Source of the DNA: Oceanicaulis alexandrii DSM 11625
GTDB taxonomy: Bacteria > Pseudomonadota > Alphaproteobacteria > Caulobacterales > Maricaulaceae
Length of the DNA: 64,000 nucleotides
Assembly: GCF_000420265.1 (NCBI RefSeq)
Contig: NZ_ATUP01000001.1
Coordinates: 310,001-374,000 of the forward strand
Direction: 5' to 3'
A program made the position numbers and the translations under genes. The stretch's first letter is position 1; each line of letters opens with the position of its first letter. Of the stretch, positions 28,616 through 37,225 are shown in pieces. The notes under the pieces were generated by a model. It ran no database searches, was not told the origin of the DNA, and saw nothing but the letters and a program-made list of their open reading frames with translations.

Positions 28616-29730
28616 CGGGCAGCCTCCCCGGTCTGAATTTCAAGGCCCTGACCACCGCCTTGCGCAGGCGCGTTCGCCAGCTCCAGCGGGGCGCCCTCAC
28701 GCACGCGGTGTACGCCTTCAGACACGATGCGCTCTCCCAGGCTCAGGCCGTTCACGACTTCGACCATGCCCGCATTGCGCAGGCCCAGCTCGATGTCACG
28801 ACGCACCGCCATCGGGCCTGCCTGGCCTTCGGTGATCACGTAAACAAAAGTCTGCTCACCAAAACGGACGATAGAAGACCCCGGAACGGCGGGACTTTCA
28901 CGCTCGTCGCGACGCAGCTCGACCGTCATCAGCATGCCCGGGCGCAAGCGTCCATCGGCATTGTCGATCAGCGCGCGCACCGTGACCGTGCGCGTGGCGG
29001 GATCAATCCGGCTATCAACCTGGCTGACCTCGCCTTGAAACACCTCTTCAGGAAAGGCCGCGCTGCGCGCGCGGACGACCTGGCCGGCGTCGATCACGGA
29101 CAAGAACCGCTCTGGAACGGTGAAGTCGAGCTTGATCACGGACGTGTCGTCGAGGCGGGCGATCACATCGCCCGGCCCCACCAATTCGCCAACACTGACG
29201 GTCCGCAGGCCGATCACGCCGGAAAACGGCGCCCGGATGATGCGATCCGCCATACGCGCTTCAATCGCCTCGACCCGCGCCCGGGCGCGATCCAGCGCCG
29301 CCTGCGCCTCGTCCAGACGGGTGCGTGAAGCGACGCCGCGATCTGTCAGGTCCTGAATGCGGGCGATATCGCGCTGCGTCTCGCGCAGGGTGGCGCGCGC
29401 CTCACTCAATCCAGCGGCTTCTTCTGCGTCCGCGAGCTCCACAAGGATTTCGCCCTGTTCGACACGCGCGCCTGAGTCAAAATCAAGTCGCGCAATGATG
29501 TCGGAGACCTTCGCGGTCAGGCTGACAGATTCATTGGCGCCCGCATTGCCCAGCGCTTCAACCACATCAGCGAAAGTGTCAGGCTGAACGGTGTAGACTG
29601 AAACCAGCGTTCGACCGCCGCCCCATCCTCCGCCCTGCTCTTCGCCGCCGGATATGGCGCGGATGATCACAGCCAGGGCCATGACTGCAAAAATCACTGC
29701 CGTCGCCGCCAAAAAGAGCCAACGCTGCAT
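28612..29730 (-). CDS. RND efflux periplasmic adaptor (membrane fusion protein)
   Basis: The 372-residue protein has an N-terminal anchor helix (LFLAATAVIFAVMALAVII). The lipoyl domain halves are VSDIIARLDFDSGARVEQGE and RIIRAPFSGVIGLRTVSVGE, and between them runs a short coiled-coil (about residues 105-160). The beta-barrel and membrane-proximal domain follow (VPGSSIVRFGEQTFVYVI). It should couple the RND pump to an outer-membrane channel. It is translationally coupled to the pump gene. The start ATG is at 29728-29730. Confidence 0.93.
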   Translation of the reverse strand: MQRWLFLAATAVIFAVMALAVIIRAISGGEEQGGGWGGGRTLVSVYTVQPDTFADVVEALGNAGANESVSLTAKVSDIIARLDFDSGARVEQGEILVELADAEEAAGLSEARATLRETQRDIARIQDLTDRGVASRTRLDEAQAALDRARARVEAIEARMADRIIRAPFSGVIGLRTVSVGELVGPGDVIARLDDTSVIKLDFTVPERFLSVIDAGQVVRARSAAFPEEVFQGEVSQVDSRIDPATRTVTVRALIDNADGRLRPGMLMTVELRRDERESPAVPGSSIVRFGEQTFVYVITEGQAGPMAVRRDIELGLRNAGMVEVVNGLSLGERIVSEGVHRVREGAPLELANAPAQGGGQGLEIQTGEAAR

Positions 29731-29810
29731 CTGCCCGTCTCCTGAACCTGTTTGTGCGCTCGATATGCGCCGTTTAATGCGAAAATCAAAATTCGCACGC
29801 TGAAATGCAG

Positions 29811-30635
29811 TTAAAACTCACGCCATAGCGCTATTACATATGCGCGCTCAGGTGATAATCCGTCGTTATAAAAAGAATTAGTGGCGCCTAGCTGTAAAGA
29901 AAGCCGGTCTGCAACTGGCGCAGTCACAGATATGTGAAGCCGATGACTTTCATACGGCTGGGCGTAGCGCTCACCCCAAGCCGAGTAAGTCTGCGCCATA
30001 ACCAGCCAGCGCTCAGATGGACGGAGGCCAAACGTCAGGTCCATGCGGTGCTCGCCGCCTGCATTATCAAAGCGGCTGCGGTGAGCCAGTTGCGCCTCTG
30101 CGAACATGCGCGCCCCCAGGCTGCGCCCGAGCAGAAGCCGCGCATCCGCGCCCCAGACCGGAACGGCGTTAAGGGCGTCGTCTGGGTCGCCTGGAAACCG
30201 CACGGCGCTGATCTGGCTGCTCAGCACCCAATCCCCATACTCAAGCGCGTTCAGCCGCATGCCGGCCTCGAGCTCGCCCCAGCCCTGACTGACGGTGTTG
30301 AAAGATAGGCTGTAGGTGGCGCCCGCCTTGCTGACCTGGCTCACAGAACGACGAAAGCGCGTTTCCCGCGCCACCCGACCCACCAGAGTCAGGCGGTCAG
30401 TCAGCCCGTATTCTGTGAAAATCGACGTTTCAATCTTTGAGAACGCCGCATCGGAATTGCTCAAGTCGAAGGCGTGATGACTGGCGGAGGTGATCGTCAG
30501 CCCGCTGCCCGCAGGGCGTGTCCAGGCACCCGCTGAAGCGGGCGCGACGGCCAGCCCCCATAAACCGATCGCGCACCCGCACAACCACAGAGCGGCCGCT
30601 GGTCTTGATCGCTTCGCCCGGACATCGCCGCCCAT
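29811..30635 (-). CDS. Probable outer-membrane beta-barrel protein of unknown function
   Basis: The 274-residue product has a positively charged N-terminus and a hydrophobic signal segment (LWLCGCAIGLWGLAVAPASA). A series of alternating amphipathic strands follows (FTEYGLTDRLTLVGRVA, WVLSSQISAVRFPG, RMFAEAQLAHRSRF). It ends in an aromatic residue (ALWREF), the usual terminal signal for barrel insertion by BAM. About 10-12 strands are plausible. The last 100 bases are visibly more AT-rich than the neighbours. It precedes the RND adaptor by 80 bases on the same strand, but it is not TolC-like. Confidence 0.7.
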   Translation of the reverse strand: MGGDVRAKRSRPAAALWLCGCAIGLWGLAVAPASAGAWTRPAGSGLTITSASHHAFDLSNSDAAFSKIETSIFTEYGLTDRLTLVGRVARETRFRRSVSQVSKAGATYSLSFNTVSQGWGELEAGMRLNALEYGDWVLSSQISAVRFPGDPDDALNAVPVWGADARLLLGRSLGARMFAEAQLAHRSRFDNAGGEHRMDLTFGLRPSERWLVMAQTYSAWGERYAQPYESHRLHISVTAPVADRLSLQLGATNSFYNDGLSPERAYVIALWREF

Positions 30636-30708
30636 CGCCTAGCCCCCTTGAAGGGAGCCAAACTCAGGCGCGGCGACTTGTCCAGAAAATTCCCCTCAAA
30701 CGGGAAAT

Positions 30709-31479
30709 CTACACATCATATCCCGGGCATTCCCGGTCCACGCGGCCACGAAGGGCGTGCCAGGCGATCTCCAGGAAGAGCTCATTGGTGACCCCTTCCT
30801 CGCCTTGCTTGAAGACCCGGGTCTGCATGGCGTCATCCCACTCGATCAGCTCTGCGCCTGCGCCCTGAGCGAGGGTCTGGATCGAACAGGCGCGCTCCAG
30901 AAGATACATGCGCAGATAGCAATTGAACGGGTGGTCCCCGACCGTCAGCGTGCCATGATTGCGCAAGATCATCAGGTTGTTGGAGCCCAGATCAGCGACC
31001 AGGCGTTCTTTTTCGTCCGCATCCAGCGCAATGCCTTCATAGTCATGATAGGTCACGTCCTTCATGACATTCATCGCCAGTTGCGAGATCGGCAACAGGC
31101 CGCGTTTCTGCGCCGCCACGGCGACGCCCTGATCGGTATGAAGGTGCATGGCCACTTTCACATCCGGGCGCGCATGGTGGATTGCGGAATGGATCGTGAA
31201 GCCCGCCGGATTGATGCCATAGCGCGATGGCGGCAGCACATTGCCGTCTATATCAACCTTGACCAGGTTGGACGCGGTGACGTCTTCAAACAGAAGACCG
31301 AAGGGGTTGATCAGGAAATGCTCGTCCGGGCCTGGCACGCGCATGGAGATATGGGTGAAAAACAAGTCATCCCATTTGTGCATCCGCGCCAGACGGTAGA
31401 GCGCCGCGAGATCGCACCGCGCTTTCCACTCGTCTTCGCTGACCTGGTCTTTCACCGAGATTTGGCTGGCGTCGTCCAT
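30709..31479 (-). CDS. Class II aldolase/adducin family protein
   Basis: The 256-residue product has the aldolase II fold: LYRLARMHKWDDLFFTHIS, the FLINPFGLLFEDV segment, the zinc-ligand pair in VAMHLHTDQG, and the later histidine in MILRNHGTLTVG. Members cleave or epimerise sugar phosphates, or are non-catalytic adducin-like proteins, so the substrate cannot be named. ATG 31477-31479 is chosen because AGGAGAG lies ahead of it; longer versions run into the EgtB-like gene. Confidence 0.85.
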   Translation of the reverse strand: MDDASQISVKDQVSEDEWKARCDLAALYRLARMHKWDDLFFTHISMRVPGPDEHFLINPFGLLFEDVTASNLVKVDIDGNVLPPSRYGINPAGFTIHSAIHHARPDVKVAMHLHTDQGVAVAAQKRGLLPISQLAMNVMKDVTYHDYEGIALDADEKERLVADLGSNNLMILRNHGTLTVGDHPFNCYLRMYLLERACSIQTLAQGAGAELIEWDDAMQTRVFKQGEEGVTNELFLEIAWHALRGRVDRECPGYDV

Positions 31480-31598
31480 AAGGCTCTCCTCCCTCTGACA
31501 GGCGATTGTGCGCTCACCCGCTCTTTGGCGGTTGTGTGAACACTGTTTACCGCATTTTTCCGGCTCTGCCCATGCCCGGCGGACAAGGTCAGGCGCGA

Positions 31599-32885
31599 CT
31601 AAAGGTCTTTCGCAAGGCGCAACCCGGTCATTTGCCACTGGGCGTCAGGCGGGAAGAAATTGCGATAGGTGGTCCGCGCATGGTCGGGCGCCGTCAGGCA
31701 TGAACCGCCTCGCAAGACGAACTGGCCGCACATGAATTTGCCATTGTACTCGCCGATGGCGCCTGCTGCGGGCGCAAAACCGGGATAGGCGCTATAGGCG
31801 GACCGGGTCCATTCCCAGACTTCGCCGAACAGGGCTTGCAAATCTGTGGCGGATGTCTGCGGCTGGGGGTGAAGCAAGCCGTCAGCGCTCGCCCACCGCA
31901 CTGTCTGAACGGCAAGCCCTTGCGCAGCCTGTTCCCATTCGCGCTCTTCAGGCAGACGGGCGCCGGCCCAGCTGGCGAAAGCGCTCGCCTCGAAATAGTC
32001 GAGATGGCTGACGGGCGCGTCAGGGTGCAAGGCCTGCTCGCCGTGCAGGGTGAATTCGGCCCATCGACCGTCCCGACGGCGCCAGTAAAAGGGCTGAGTG
32101 CGCCCTTCATCCTGCATCCGCGCCCAGCCCTCCGAGAGCCAGAATTCCGGCCTCCCATAGCCCTCATCCTCTATGAAGGCGAGATACTCGGCATTGCTGA
32201 CCGGACGGCTCGCCAAGGCGAAGGGATCCAGCCACGCCTTGTGCCGCGGGCCTTCATTGTCAAAAGCGAAGGCCTCGCCTTCATGCCCGAACTCCGCGAG
32301 CCCGCCCTCAAAGGTCAGCCAGACCGGGTCCGGGCGCGTGGCGATCAGATCCGGCGCAGTGTCCAGCGTCCGGGCATAGGCGGCCTCGGGAAAGCTGTTG
32401 CGTGACAGCACATGCTTGATGTCTGTGAGGAAGAGTTCCTGATGCTGTTCTTCATGCGCGAAGCCGGTCTCAATCACGGTGCGATAGGTTTCAATCGCTT
32501 CAGCGCTCGCCTGGTCAAACCAGCCATTCACGGCGCGGTCCACATGGGTGCGATAGGCCAGAACCTCTTCAAGACCTGGCCGGGTCAGAAAGCCCCGCTC
32601 CGGGCGCGCATGGCGTTCGCCAATCGCTTCATAATAAGAATTGAACAGATAGTTGAATCGCCGATCAAAAGGCTGATAGCCCGGTAGCGCCTCTGACAGC
32701 AGAAACGTCTCCCAGAACCAGGTCACATGAGCGAGGTGCCATTTGCCGGGCGAAACGTCCGGCATGGTCTGGACACACAGATCTTCCGCAGAAAAAGCCG
32801 CAGAGAGGGCCTCGGTCTGAGAGCGAACAGCGTTATAGCGGTCTCTCAGAGCACTAAAGGCGACTGCATTCATGTCTTTAGCCAT
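31599..32885 (-). CDS. EgtB-like DinB/FGE-sulfatase non-haem iron enzyme
   Basis: EgtB enzymes join a thiol to trimethylhistidine with oxygen in ergothioneine or ovothiol synthesis. The 428-residue product has the DinB_2 helical half, with metal histidines in GKWHLAHVTWFWETF and HEEQHQELF. The FGE-sulfatase half contains AFASWAGARLPEEREWE and VWEWTRSAY, and ends VLRGGSC...RLAKDL. ATG 32883-32885 is chosen because GGAG stands six bases before it; a TTG at 32921 is less likely. No EgtD-type methyltransferase is adjacent, so its thiol product is uncertain. Confidence 0.85.
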   Translation of the reverse strand: MAKDMNAVAFSALRDRYNAVRSQTEALSAAFSAEDLCVQTMPDVSPGKWHLAHVTWFWETFLLSEALPGYQPFDRRFNYLFNSYYEAIGERHARPERGFLTRPGLEEVLAYRTHVDRAVNGWFDQASAEAIETYRTVIETGFAHEEQHQELFLTDIKHVLSRNSFPEAAYARTLDTAPDLIATRPDPVWLTFEGGLAEFGHEGEAFAFDNEGPRHKAWLDPFALASRPVSNAEYLAFIEDEGYGRPEFWLSEGWARMQDEGRTQPFYWRRRDGRWAEFTLHGEQALHPDAPVSHLDYFEASAFASWAGARLPEEREWEQAAQGLAVQTVRWASADGLLHPQPQTSATDLQALFGEVWEWTRSAYSAYPGFAPAAGAIGEYNGKFMCGQFVLRGGSCLTAPDHARTTYRNFFPPDAQWQMTGLRLAKDL

Positions 32886-32981
32886 CTTAATCTCCGCCGT
32901 TGATAATGATTCACTAACCAAGATTCAGTCAATTTGATGCTTATGATTCGTTCGGTCAGGCCGATTTAGCATGAGGGGCAA

Positions 32982-34028
32982 ATGCTGCGTTCGACCTCAG
33001 ACCCCGTGATCGCGTCTGCAAACCCGCCTGACAGGGCGGGCCGTAAAGCGCTTGCTTTGACCGATCTTTGCATGCTTCGGCCTTTGCCTGAACCGGTCCT
33101 TGAAGAGATCGACCGTCACCTCACGAGCTTTTTACAAGCGGCCGAAGCCCGGGTGCGCGCACAGGCGGCGCTGAAACTCTCTCAGTGCGACTGGGCGCCG
33201 CTGGAAACCATCCGCGTTCTGGCGTTTGACGCCTATGCTGTTTCTGCGCCCGTACTGCTGCACTCGGAATGCCTTAAAGAGCAGGACCTTCTGGCGCTGG
33301 CGGGATTGGGGGCCGAGCAAAGGAGCGCCCTCGCAAAACGACGTGTGATCAGTGACAAGCTGGCGGAACGTATCAGCCAGTATCGCGAACGCGGCTGTCT
33401 GGCTCTGCTTTTCGCAAACCTTGGCGCTCAGCTGACCGCAACCTGCGCGGAACAGACTGCTGACATCATCAAGGCGGACGCCATGTTGCAGAGCGCTTTG
33501 TCGAGACGGGGTTCGCTCGAGCTTGATTTCGCGCAAGCGCTCTATGAAGCTGCGGGCGAAGCCGTGAGCGCCCTATTGAAAGAGGTTTGTCCCGAAGCCC
33601 TGGACCATCTGGGCGAATACGGCACGGCGGATGATGAGGACAAACTTGACGATCTCGGCGCCAGCCTGACTGACGAACTGCGCAAAATTGACGCGCTGAA
33701 CGCCGCAGATGTCCTGCGCGCTACACAGAACGGTCGCGCAGATATTTCCGACCACGCCGTTGCGCGCCTGACCGGCCTGGAGCCTGCGGACTGGCGGCAA
33801 GCGCTGCGGCGCTCTCCGGTGCGCGTATCAATTCTCGCGGCGCGCGCCATGGCGATGAATATTGATCACGCTCATCTGTTCTTTGAAGCTCTGTGCGAGC
33901 AGGGCCGCGCGCACCCTTTACCTCTGGACGCCGCCAAGAGGGCTGTGGGAGAATTGTACCAGCAATACTCCAGAGACGCCGCACGTCAGGCCTTGCACCG
34001 GATGAGCGCAGACGGTTCAATCCACTAA
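32982..34028 (+). CDS. DUF2336 domain-containing protein (first copy)
   Basis: The 348-residue protein is soluble and helical. Alternating short helices run through residues 40-340 and resemble a HEAT-like solenoid: ALKLSQCDWAPLETIRVLAF, PVLLHSECLKEQDLLALAGL and AKRRVISDKLAERISQYRER. These match the DUF2336 family of alphaproteobacteria, whose function is unknown. It has no signal peptide. It is divergent from the EgtB-like gene and 48 bases ahead of NAD kinase. A second DUF2336 gene lies 2 kb away beyond a receiver/Hpt pair, so a shared signalling role is plausible. Confidence 0.8.
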   Translation: MLRSTSDPVIASANPPDRAGRKALALTDLCMLRPLPEPVLEEIDRHLTSFLQAAEARVRAQAALKLSQCDWAPLETIRVLAFDAYAVSAPVLLHSECLKEQDLLALAGLGAEQRSALAKRRVISDKLAERISQYRERGCLALLFANLGAQLTATCAEQTADIIKADAMLQSALSRRGSLELDFAQALYEAAGEAVSALLKEVCPEALDHLGEYGTADDEDKLDDLGASLTDELRKIDALNAADVLRATQNGRADISDHAVARLTGLEPADWRQALRRSPVRVSILAARAMAMNIDHAHLFFEALCEQGRAHPLPLDAAKRAVGELYQQYSRDAARQALHRMSADGSIH

Positions 34029-34076
34029 GCCCCTCTTTTCCCGAAGCGCCTTTACGGCGAGCTGACAGGAGCCGTT

Positions 34077-34835
34077 ATGCGCCTGGCCTACCACGCCTCT
34101 GATCGTGACGACGCCCAAGCGGCCAAGGCCGAACTGATCAACCGCTATGGCGAAAGCGAGCTTCTGGACGCAGACGTTTTGATCGCCCTGGGCGGCGACG
34201 GCGTCATGCTGGATGCGCTGCATTCCGTCATGGGACGCAAGATCCCGGTGTTCGGCATGAATTTCGGGTCGGTCGGCTTTCTGATGAACGAGCCATGCGT
34301 TGAGGACCTGATCGCACGCCTTGAGCAGGCCGAACGCGCAGAGATTCATCCCCTGCGGGCCATTGTCCGTGACACCCAGGGCCAGACCTTCGAAGCCTTG
34401 GCGATCAACGAGGTCTCCTTGTTGCGCGAGACCCGGCAGACCGCCAAGATCCGCGTCAGCATTGACGGCAAAACGCGGCTTGAAGAACTGGCGGCGGACG
34501 GCGTTCTGGTGGCCACCCCCGCAGGATCCACGGCGTATAACTTCTCCGCTCACGGTCCGATCCTGCCGCTGGATGCGACCTTGCTGGCGCTGACGCCAAT
34601 CAGCGCTTTCCGCCCCCGGCGTTGGCGTGGCGCGTTGCTGCGGCAGTCTTCAATGGTTCGCTTTGACGTACTGGAGCCGCGCAAGCGCCCGGTGGCCGTG
34701 GTCGCAGACAACAAGGAATTTCGTGACGCCGAGACTGTCACCATCTGCCAGGCGCCCGGACACACCCTGACCATGCTGTTTGACAAGGGTCGGGCGTTGG
34801 ATGAGCGCATCCTGCTGGAGCAATTCGCCACCTAA
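34077..34835 (+). CDS. nadK: NAD kinase
   Basis: NadK phosphorylates NAD to NADP with ATP or polyphosphate in the cytoplasm. The 252-residue product begins MRLAYHASDRDDAQ. It has the catalytic GGDG (residues 39-42, in IALGGDGVMLDALH), GMNFGSVGFLMNE, the LAINEVSLLR motif and VATPAGSTAYNFSAHGPILP. Length is normal for alphaproteobacterial NadK. AGGAG precedes the ATG by five bases. Confidence 0.94.
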   Translation: MRLAYHASDRDDAQAAKAELINRYGESELLDADVLIALGGDGVMLDALHSVMGRKIPVFGMNFGSVGFLMNEPCVEDLIARLEQAERAEIHPLRAIVRDTQGQTFEALAINEVSLLRETRQTAKIRVSIDGKTRLEELAADGVLVATPAGSTAYNFSAHGPILPLDATLLALTPISAFRPRRWRGALLRQSSMVRFDVLEPRKRPVAVVADNKEFRDAETVTICQAPGHTLTMLFDKGRALDERILLEQFAT

Positions 34836-34902
34836 CCTTTTGGCTTACCCGGCATTAAAGTCTGACTGGTAGCAAAAGGGATACGCTGGCAGGGAGCCCG
34901 GT

Positions 34903-35400
34903 TTGAAACCGAAGGACGCCTATCTCGCACTGGACCGCATGACCGTGGCGATTGTCGATGACAACGCCGCCATGCGCGGGATTCTGCGCACCATTCTGAA
35001 CGCCATGGGCGCGCCGAGAATTTATGAAGCGGGCGATGTGCGGGCGGCCATGGACATACTGCAGCACGAGCATGTGGATTTGCTGATTTGCGATTGGAAA
35101 ATGAAACCCGTGGACGGCATCGCACTGGTGCGCTGGGTGCGCGATCCGCGCAAGAGCCCCTGCCCCACGCTGCCGATCATGATGCTCACCTGTTATGCGG
35201 AAGCCGAGCGCGTCAAAGTCGCCCGCGACGCCGGTGTCACTGAATTCATGGTGAAACCGTTCAGCCCGGAAAGCATTTACCAACACATTTCGGCGATATT
35301 CAGAAAACCGCGGCGGTTTGTCGACTCTGACAGCTTTTTTGGACCCGACAGGCGCCGTAAGATAGACTCGCACATCGATGCTGAACGTCGCGGTGCGTAG
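34903..35400 (+). CDS. Orphan response regulator (receiver-only, CheY-like with basic tail)
   Basis: The 165-residue product has a receiver domain with the acidic pair Asp19-Asp20 (AIVDDNAAMR), phospho-acceptor Asp64 (LLICDWKMKPVDG), Thr96 and Lys118 (FMVKPF). No DNA-binding domain follows; the last 35 residues are Arg/Asp-rich (RRRKIDSHIDAERRGA). TTG 34903 is taken as the start because AGGGAG stands seven bases ahead; an ATG 12 codons later (34939) has no such site. It is followed 38 bases on by an Hpt-type protein, a natural phosphorelay partner. No histidine kinase is nearby. Confidence 0.87.
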   Translation: MKPKDAYLALDRMTVAIVDDNAAMRGILRTILNAMGAPRIYEAGDVRAAMDILQHEHVDLLICDWKMKPVDGIALVRWVRDPRKSPCPTLPIMMLTCYAEAERVKVARDAGVTEFMVKPFSPESIYQHISAIFRKPRRFVDSDSFFGPDRRRKIDSHIDAERRGA

Positions 35401-35438
35401 GGTCACGACGAAGACATGGGAAGCGGAGCCTTCTAAGC

Positions 35439-35930
35439 ATGGCAAAACCTGATAAGTCGGTTGAGATCATCAATCCGCCGAACATGCTCAAGGCCAAGGT
35501 CGGCGGAAAACTTCCTCCTGCAGACCAGGCTGCGATTGAGCGCGCTGAGATGGCTCTGGGACAGATCAAACACCAGTTCCAGGACTGGCTGGCTGAAGAA
35601 GTCACCAAGATGGAAGCCCTGATCGAGTCTGTCAGTCAGGATGGCCTGCTGGGTGAAAGCGGTGAAATGCTGTTCACGTCCGCCCATGATTTGCGCGGGC
35701 TTGGCTCCACTTACGAGTTTCCGATCATCTCGCGCATTTCAGGATCGCTCGCGAAACTGATCGAGACCAAGGAACGTCGCTCGATCGCGCCGCTGGCCTT
35801 GGTTCGCGCGCACGCCAGTTCGATCCGCGCCGCGCTGATCCAGAATATCCGCACGGAAGACGATCCGGTTGGCCGTCAGCTTGCCGAAGAGCTGGAAACC
35901 CAGGTCATCGCACTGGTCGGCGCGGACTGA
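35439..35930 (+). CDS. Hpt-type histidine phosphotransfer protein
   Basis: The 163-residue product is helical and carries SAHDLRGLGSTYEFP. The His83 context (HDLRGLG) matches the HxLKG phosphotransfer motif of Hpt domains, and the surrounding four-helix pattern fits. A 40-residue N-terminal extension (SVEIINPPNMLKAKVGG) precedes the bundle. It probably exchanges phosphoryl groups with the receiver protein encoded just upstream. Conserved-looking charged helices follow to the C-terminus. No kinase or catalytic ATPase domain is present. Confidence 0.8.
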   Translation: MAKPDKSVEIINPPNMLKAKVGGKLPPADQAAIERAEMALGQIKHQFQDWLAEEVTKMEALIESVSQDGLLGESGEMLFTSAHDLRGLGSTYEFPIISRISGSLAKLIETKERRSIAPLALVRAHASSIRAALIQNIRTEDDPVGRQLAEELETQVIALVGAD

Positions 35931-35984
35931 TCCCCGCCGACCTCGCGATTTTTCAATTCAACAAGACGTTTTGCCCGCCCGCAC

Positions 35985-37139
35985 CTAGCTGGCGGCGGAC
36001 AAGCGCATCTGGCCCAGCTCCGCTTCATCAGCGTCGAGACGGTCCAGGATGTAATCCAGTTCAGCCTGCGGCACGCCCTGGAACTGGGTCAGAATGCGTT
36101 CGGCCAGAAGACGACGGAAGCGGACAATGTCCGGTGTTCCGTTCGGGCCAATCTCCAGCGAATGCCAGGCTGAAACCGCAGAACGCGCCACTGGCAAAAT
36201 ACGCTCGGGCATGCCGGCGCGTTTAAACAGAGTCTCAAGCCCCAAAGAACCCGCGTCATGGACCAGCAGCCAGGCTTTTTCATGAGTCACACCGGCCATC
36301 TCGGCCATGCAATGCTCAAAAAAGCTCATATGGCCGCGGAATAGCGAGCGCAGGATCAAGGACGGCGTCAGGCGTCCGTTCAGTTGCAATTGCTGCACGA
36401 AGCGGCGCGGCTCATCAGACAGCCCCGCCTGCTCCACAAGATCGACCGTCGCGCGCTCACGCGCGCCTTCGGCCAGCTCAACAGCCAGCTGGGCGGGAAG
36501 CGCATGCCGGTTTACGAGAGTCTGCATGGCGCTGTCAGAAATATGCGCGATCAGCTTCTCAGTGATGGTGATCGGCAGGCTGTCACGCAGGACGAACTGG
36601 TCCAGCACATCCGCATCACCGTCAAACCGGTTGAGCGCGGACGCATAGCCGCGATCATCAAACCGGGCGCCGTTATTGGAGGCCAGAATTTTCACCGCTT
36701 CGCGGTCACCGACTTCGACGATCTCATGCACGACGATTTCAGAGACTTCAGACCGGGCCGCAACCGCCGCTTGCCGCCGCGAGGGCGACGTCCGCACGAT
36801 CTCCACCAGATCTTCATCGCTGAGCACGGGCGATCCTGCGATCACCGGCATGGCGATAGAGTCGATGTCCTGAGCCAGTTTGCGCGCCACATCAGGCGGC
36901 AGGTGCGAAGAGCGCTGCAAGGTGACCGAAAGCGAACGGCGCACCAGCTCGGCGGCGTCATCAGCGAGAAGCCGGACGACTTCCGAGCCGATCTTTCGTT
37001 CGTCATCGCTAAGGTCCACAGACGCGAAGCGGGCGCAGAATTTGCGCGCAGCCAGCGCGCGGCCTTCTGCATCAGTGGCGTCTGACAAGCGCTGAATATC
37101 GTCGCGGGTCAGGCGGGCGCGAAGGGTCTGAACAGTCAT
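35985..37139 (-). CDS. DUF2336 domain-containing protein (second copy)
   Basis: The 384-residue soluble protein is a clear DUF2336 member: LARKFCARFASVDLSDDERK-like helices near the start, the repeat-like VLRDSLPITITEKLIAHISD and RHALPAQLAVELAEGARERA, then FVQQLQLNGRLTPSLILRSL. The C-terminal region is conserved (FRRLLAERILTQFQGV). The function of the family is unknown. It is convergent with the receiver/Hpt pair. The upstream region carries a CtrA-like box, so cell-cycle control is possible (inference). Confidence 0.85.
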   Translation of the reverse strand: MTVQTLRARLTRDDIQRLSDATDAEGRALAARKFCARFASVDLSDDERKIGSEVVRLLADDAAELVRRSLSVTLQRSSHLPPDVARKLAQDIDSIAMPVIAGSPVLSDEDLVEIVRTSPSRRQAAVAARSEVSEIVVHEIVEVGDREAVKILASNNGARFDDRGYASALNRFDGDADVLDQFVLRDSLPITITEKLIAHISDSAMQTLVNRHALPAQLAVELAEGARERATVDLVEQAGLSDEPRRFVQQLQLNGRLTPSLILRSLFRGHMSFFEHCMAEMAGVTHEKAWLLVHDAGSLGLETLFKRAGMPERILPVARSAVSAWHSLEIGPNGTPDIVRFRRLLAERILTQFQGVPQAELDYILDRLDADEAELGQMRLSAAS

Positions 37140-37183
37140 GGCAATACGAGCCTCATACTTGGTCTGTTCGCGCCTCTAGGGTC

Positions 37184-37198
37184 TCAACAAGAAGTTAA
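37184..37198 (-). promoter_or_regulatory. CtrA-box-like element upstream of the second DUF2336 gene
   Basis: On the minus strand the site reads TTAA-CTTCTTG-TTGA, one base from the TTAA-N7-TTAA consensus. It lies about 45-60 bases before the start codon, where a CtrA site overlapping the -35 region would sit. Binding is inferred only. Confidence 0.4.
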
Positions 37199-37225
37199 TG
37201 ACCTGTTGCGCGAATTATCGCCGAT

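Noticed and set aside
29811-30635. TolC-type outer-membrane channel of the RND pump
   Set aside because: It is too short and lacks the long helical-barrel pattern; the strands indicate a simple beta-barrel.
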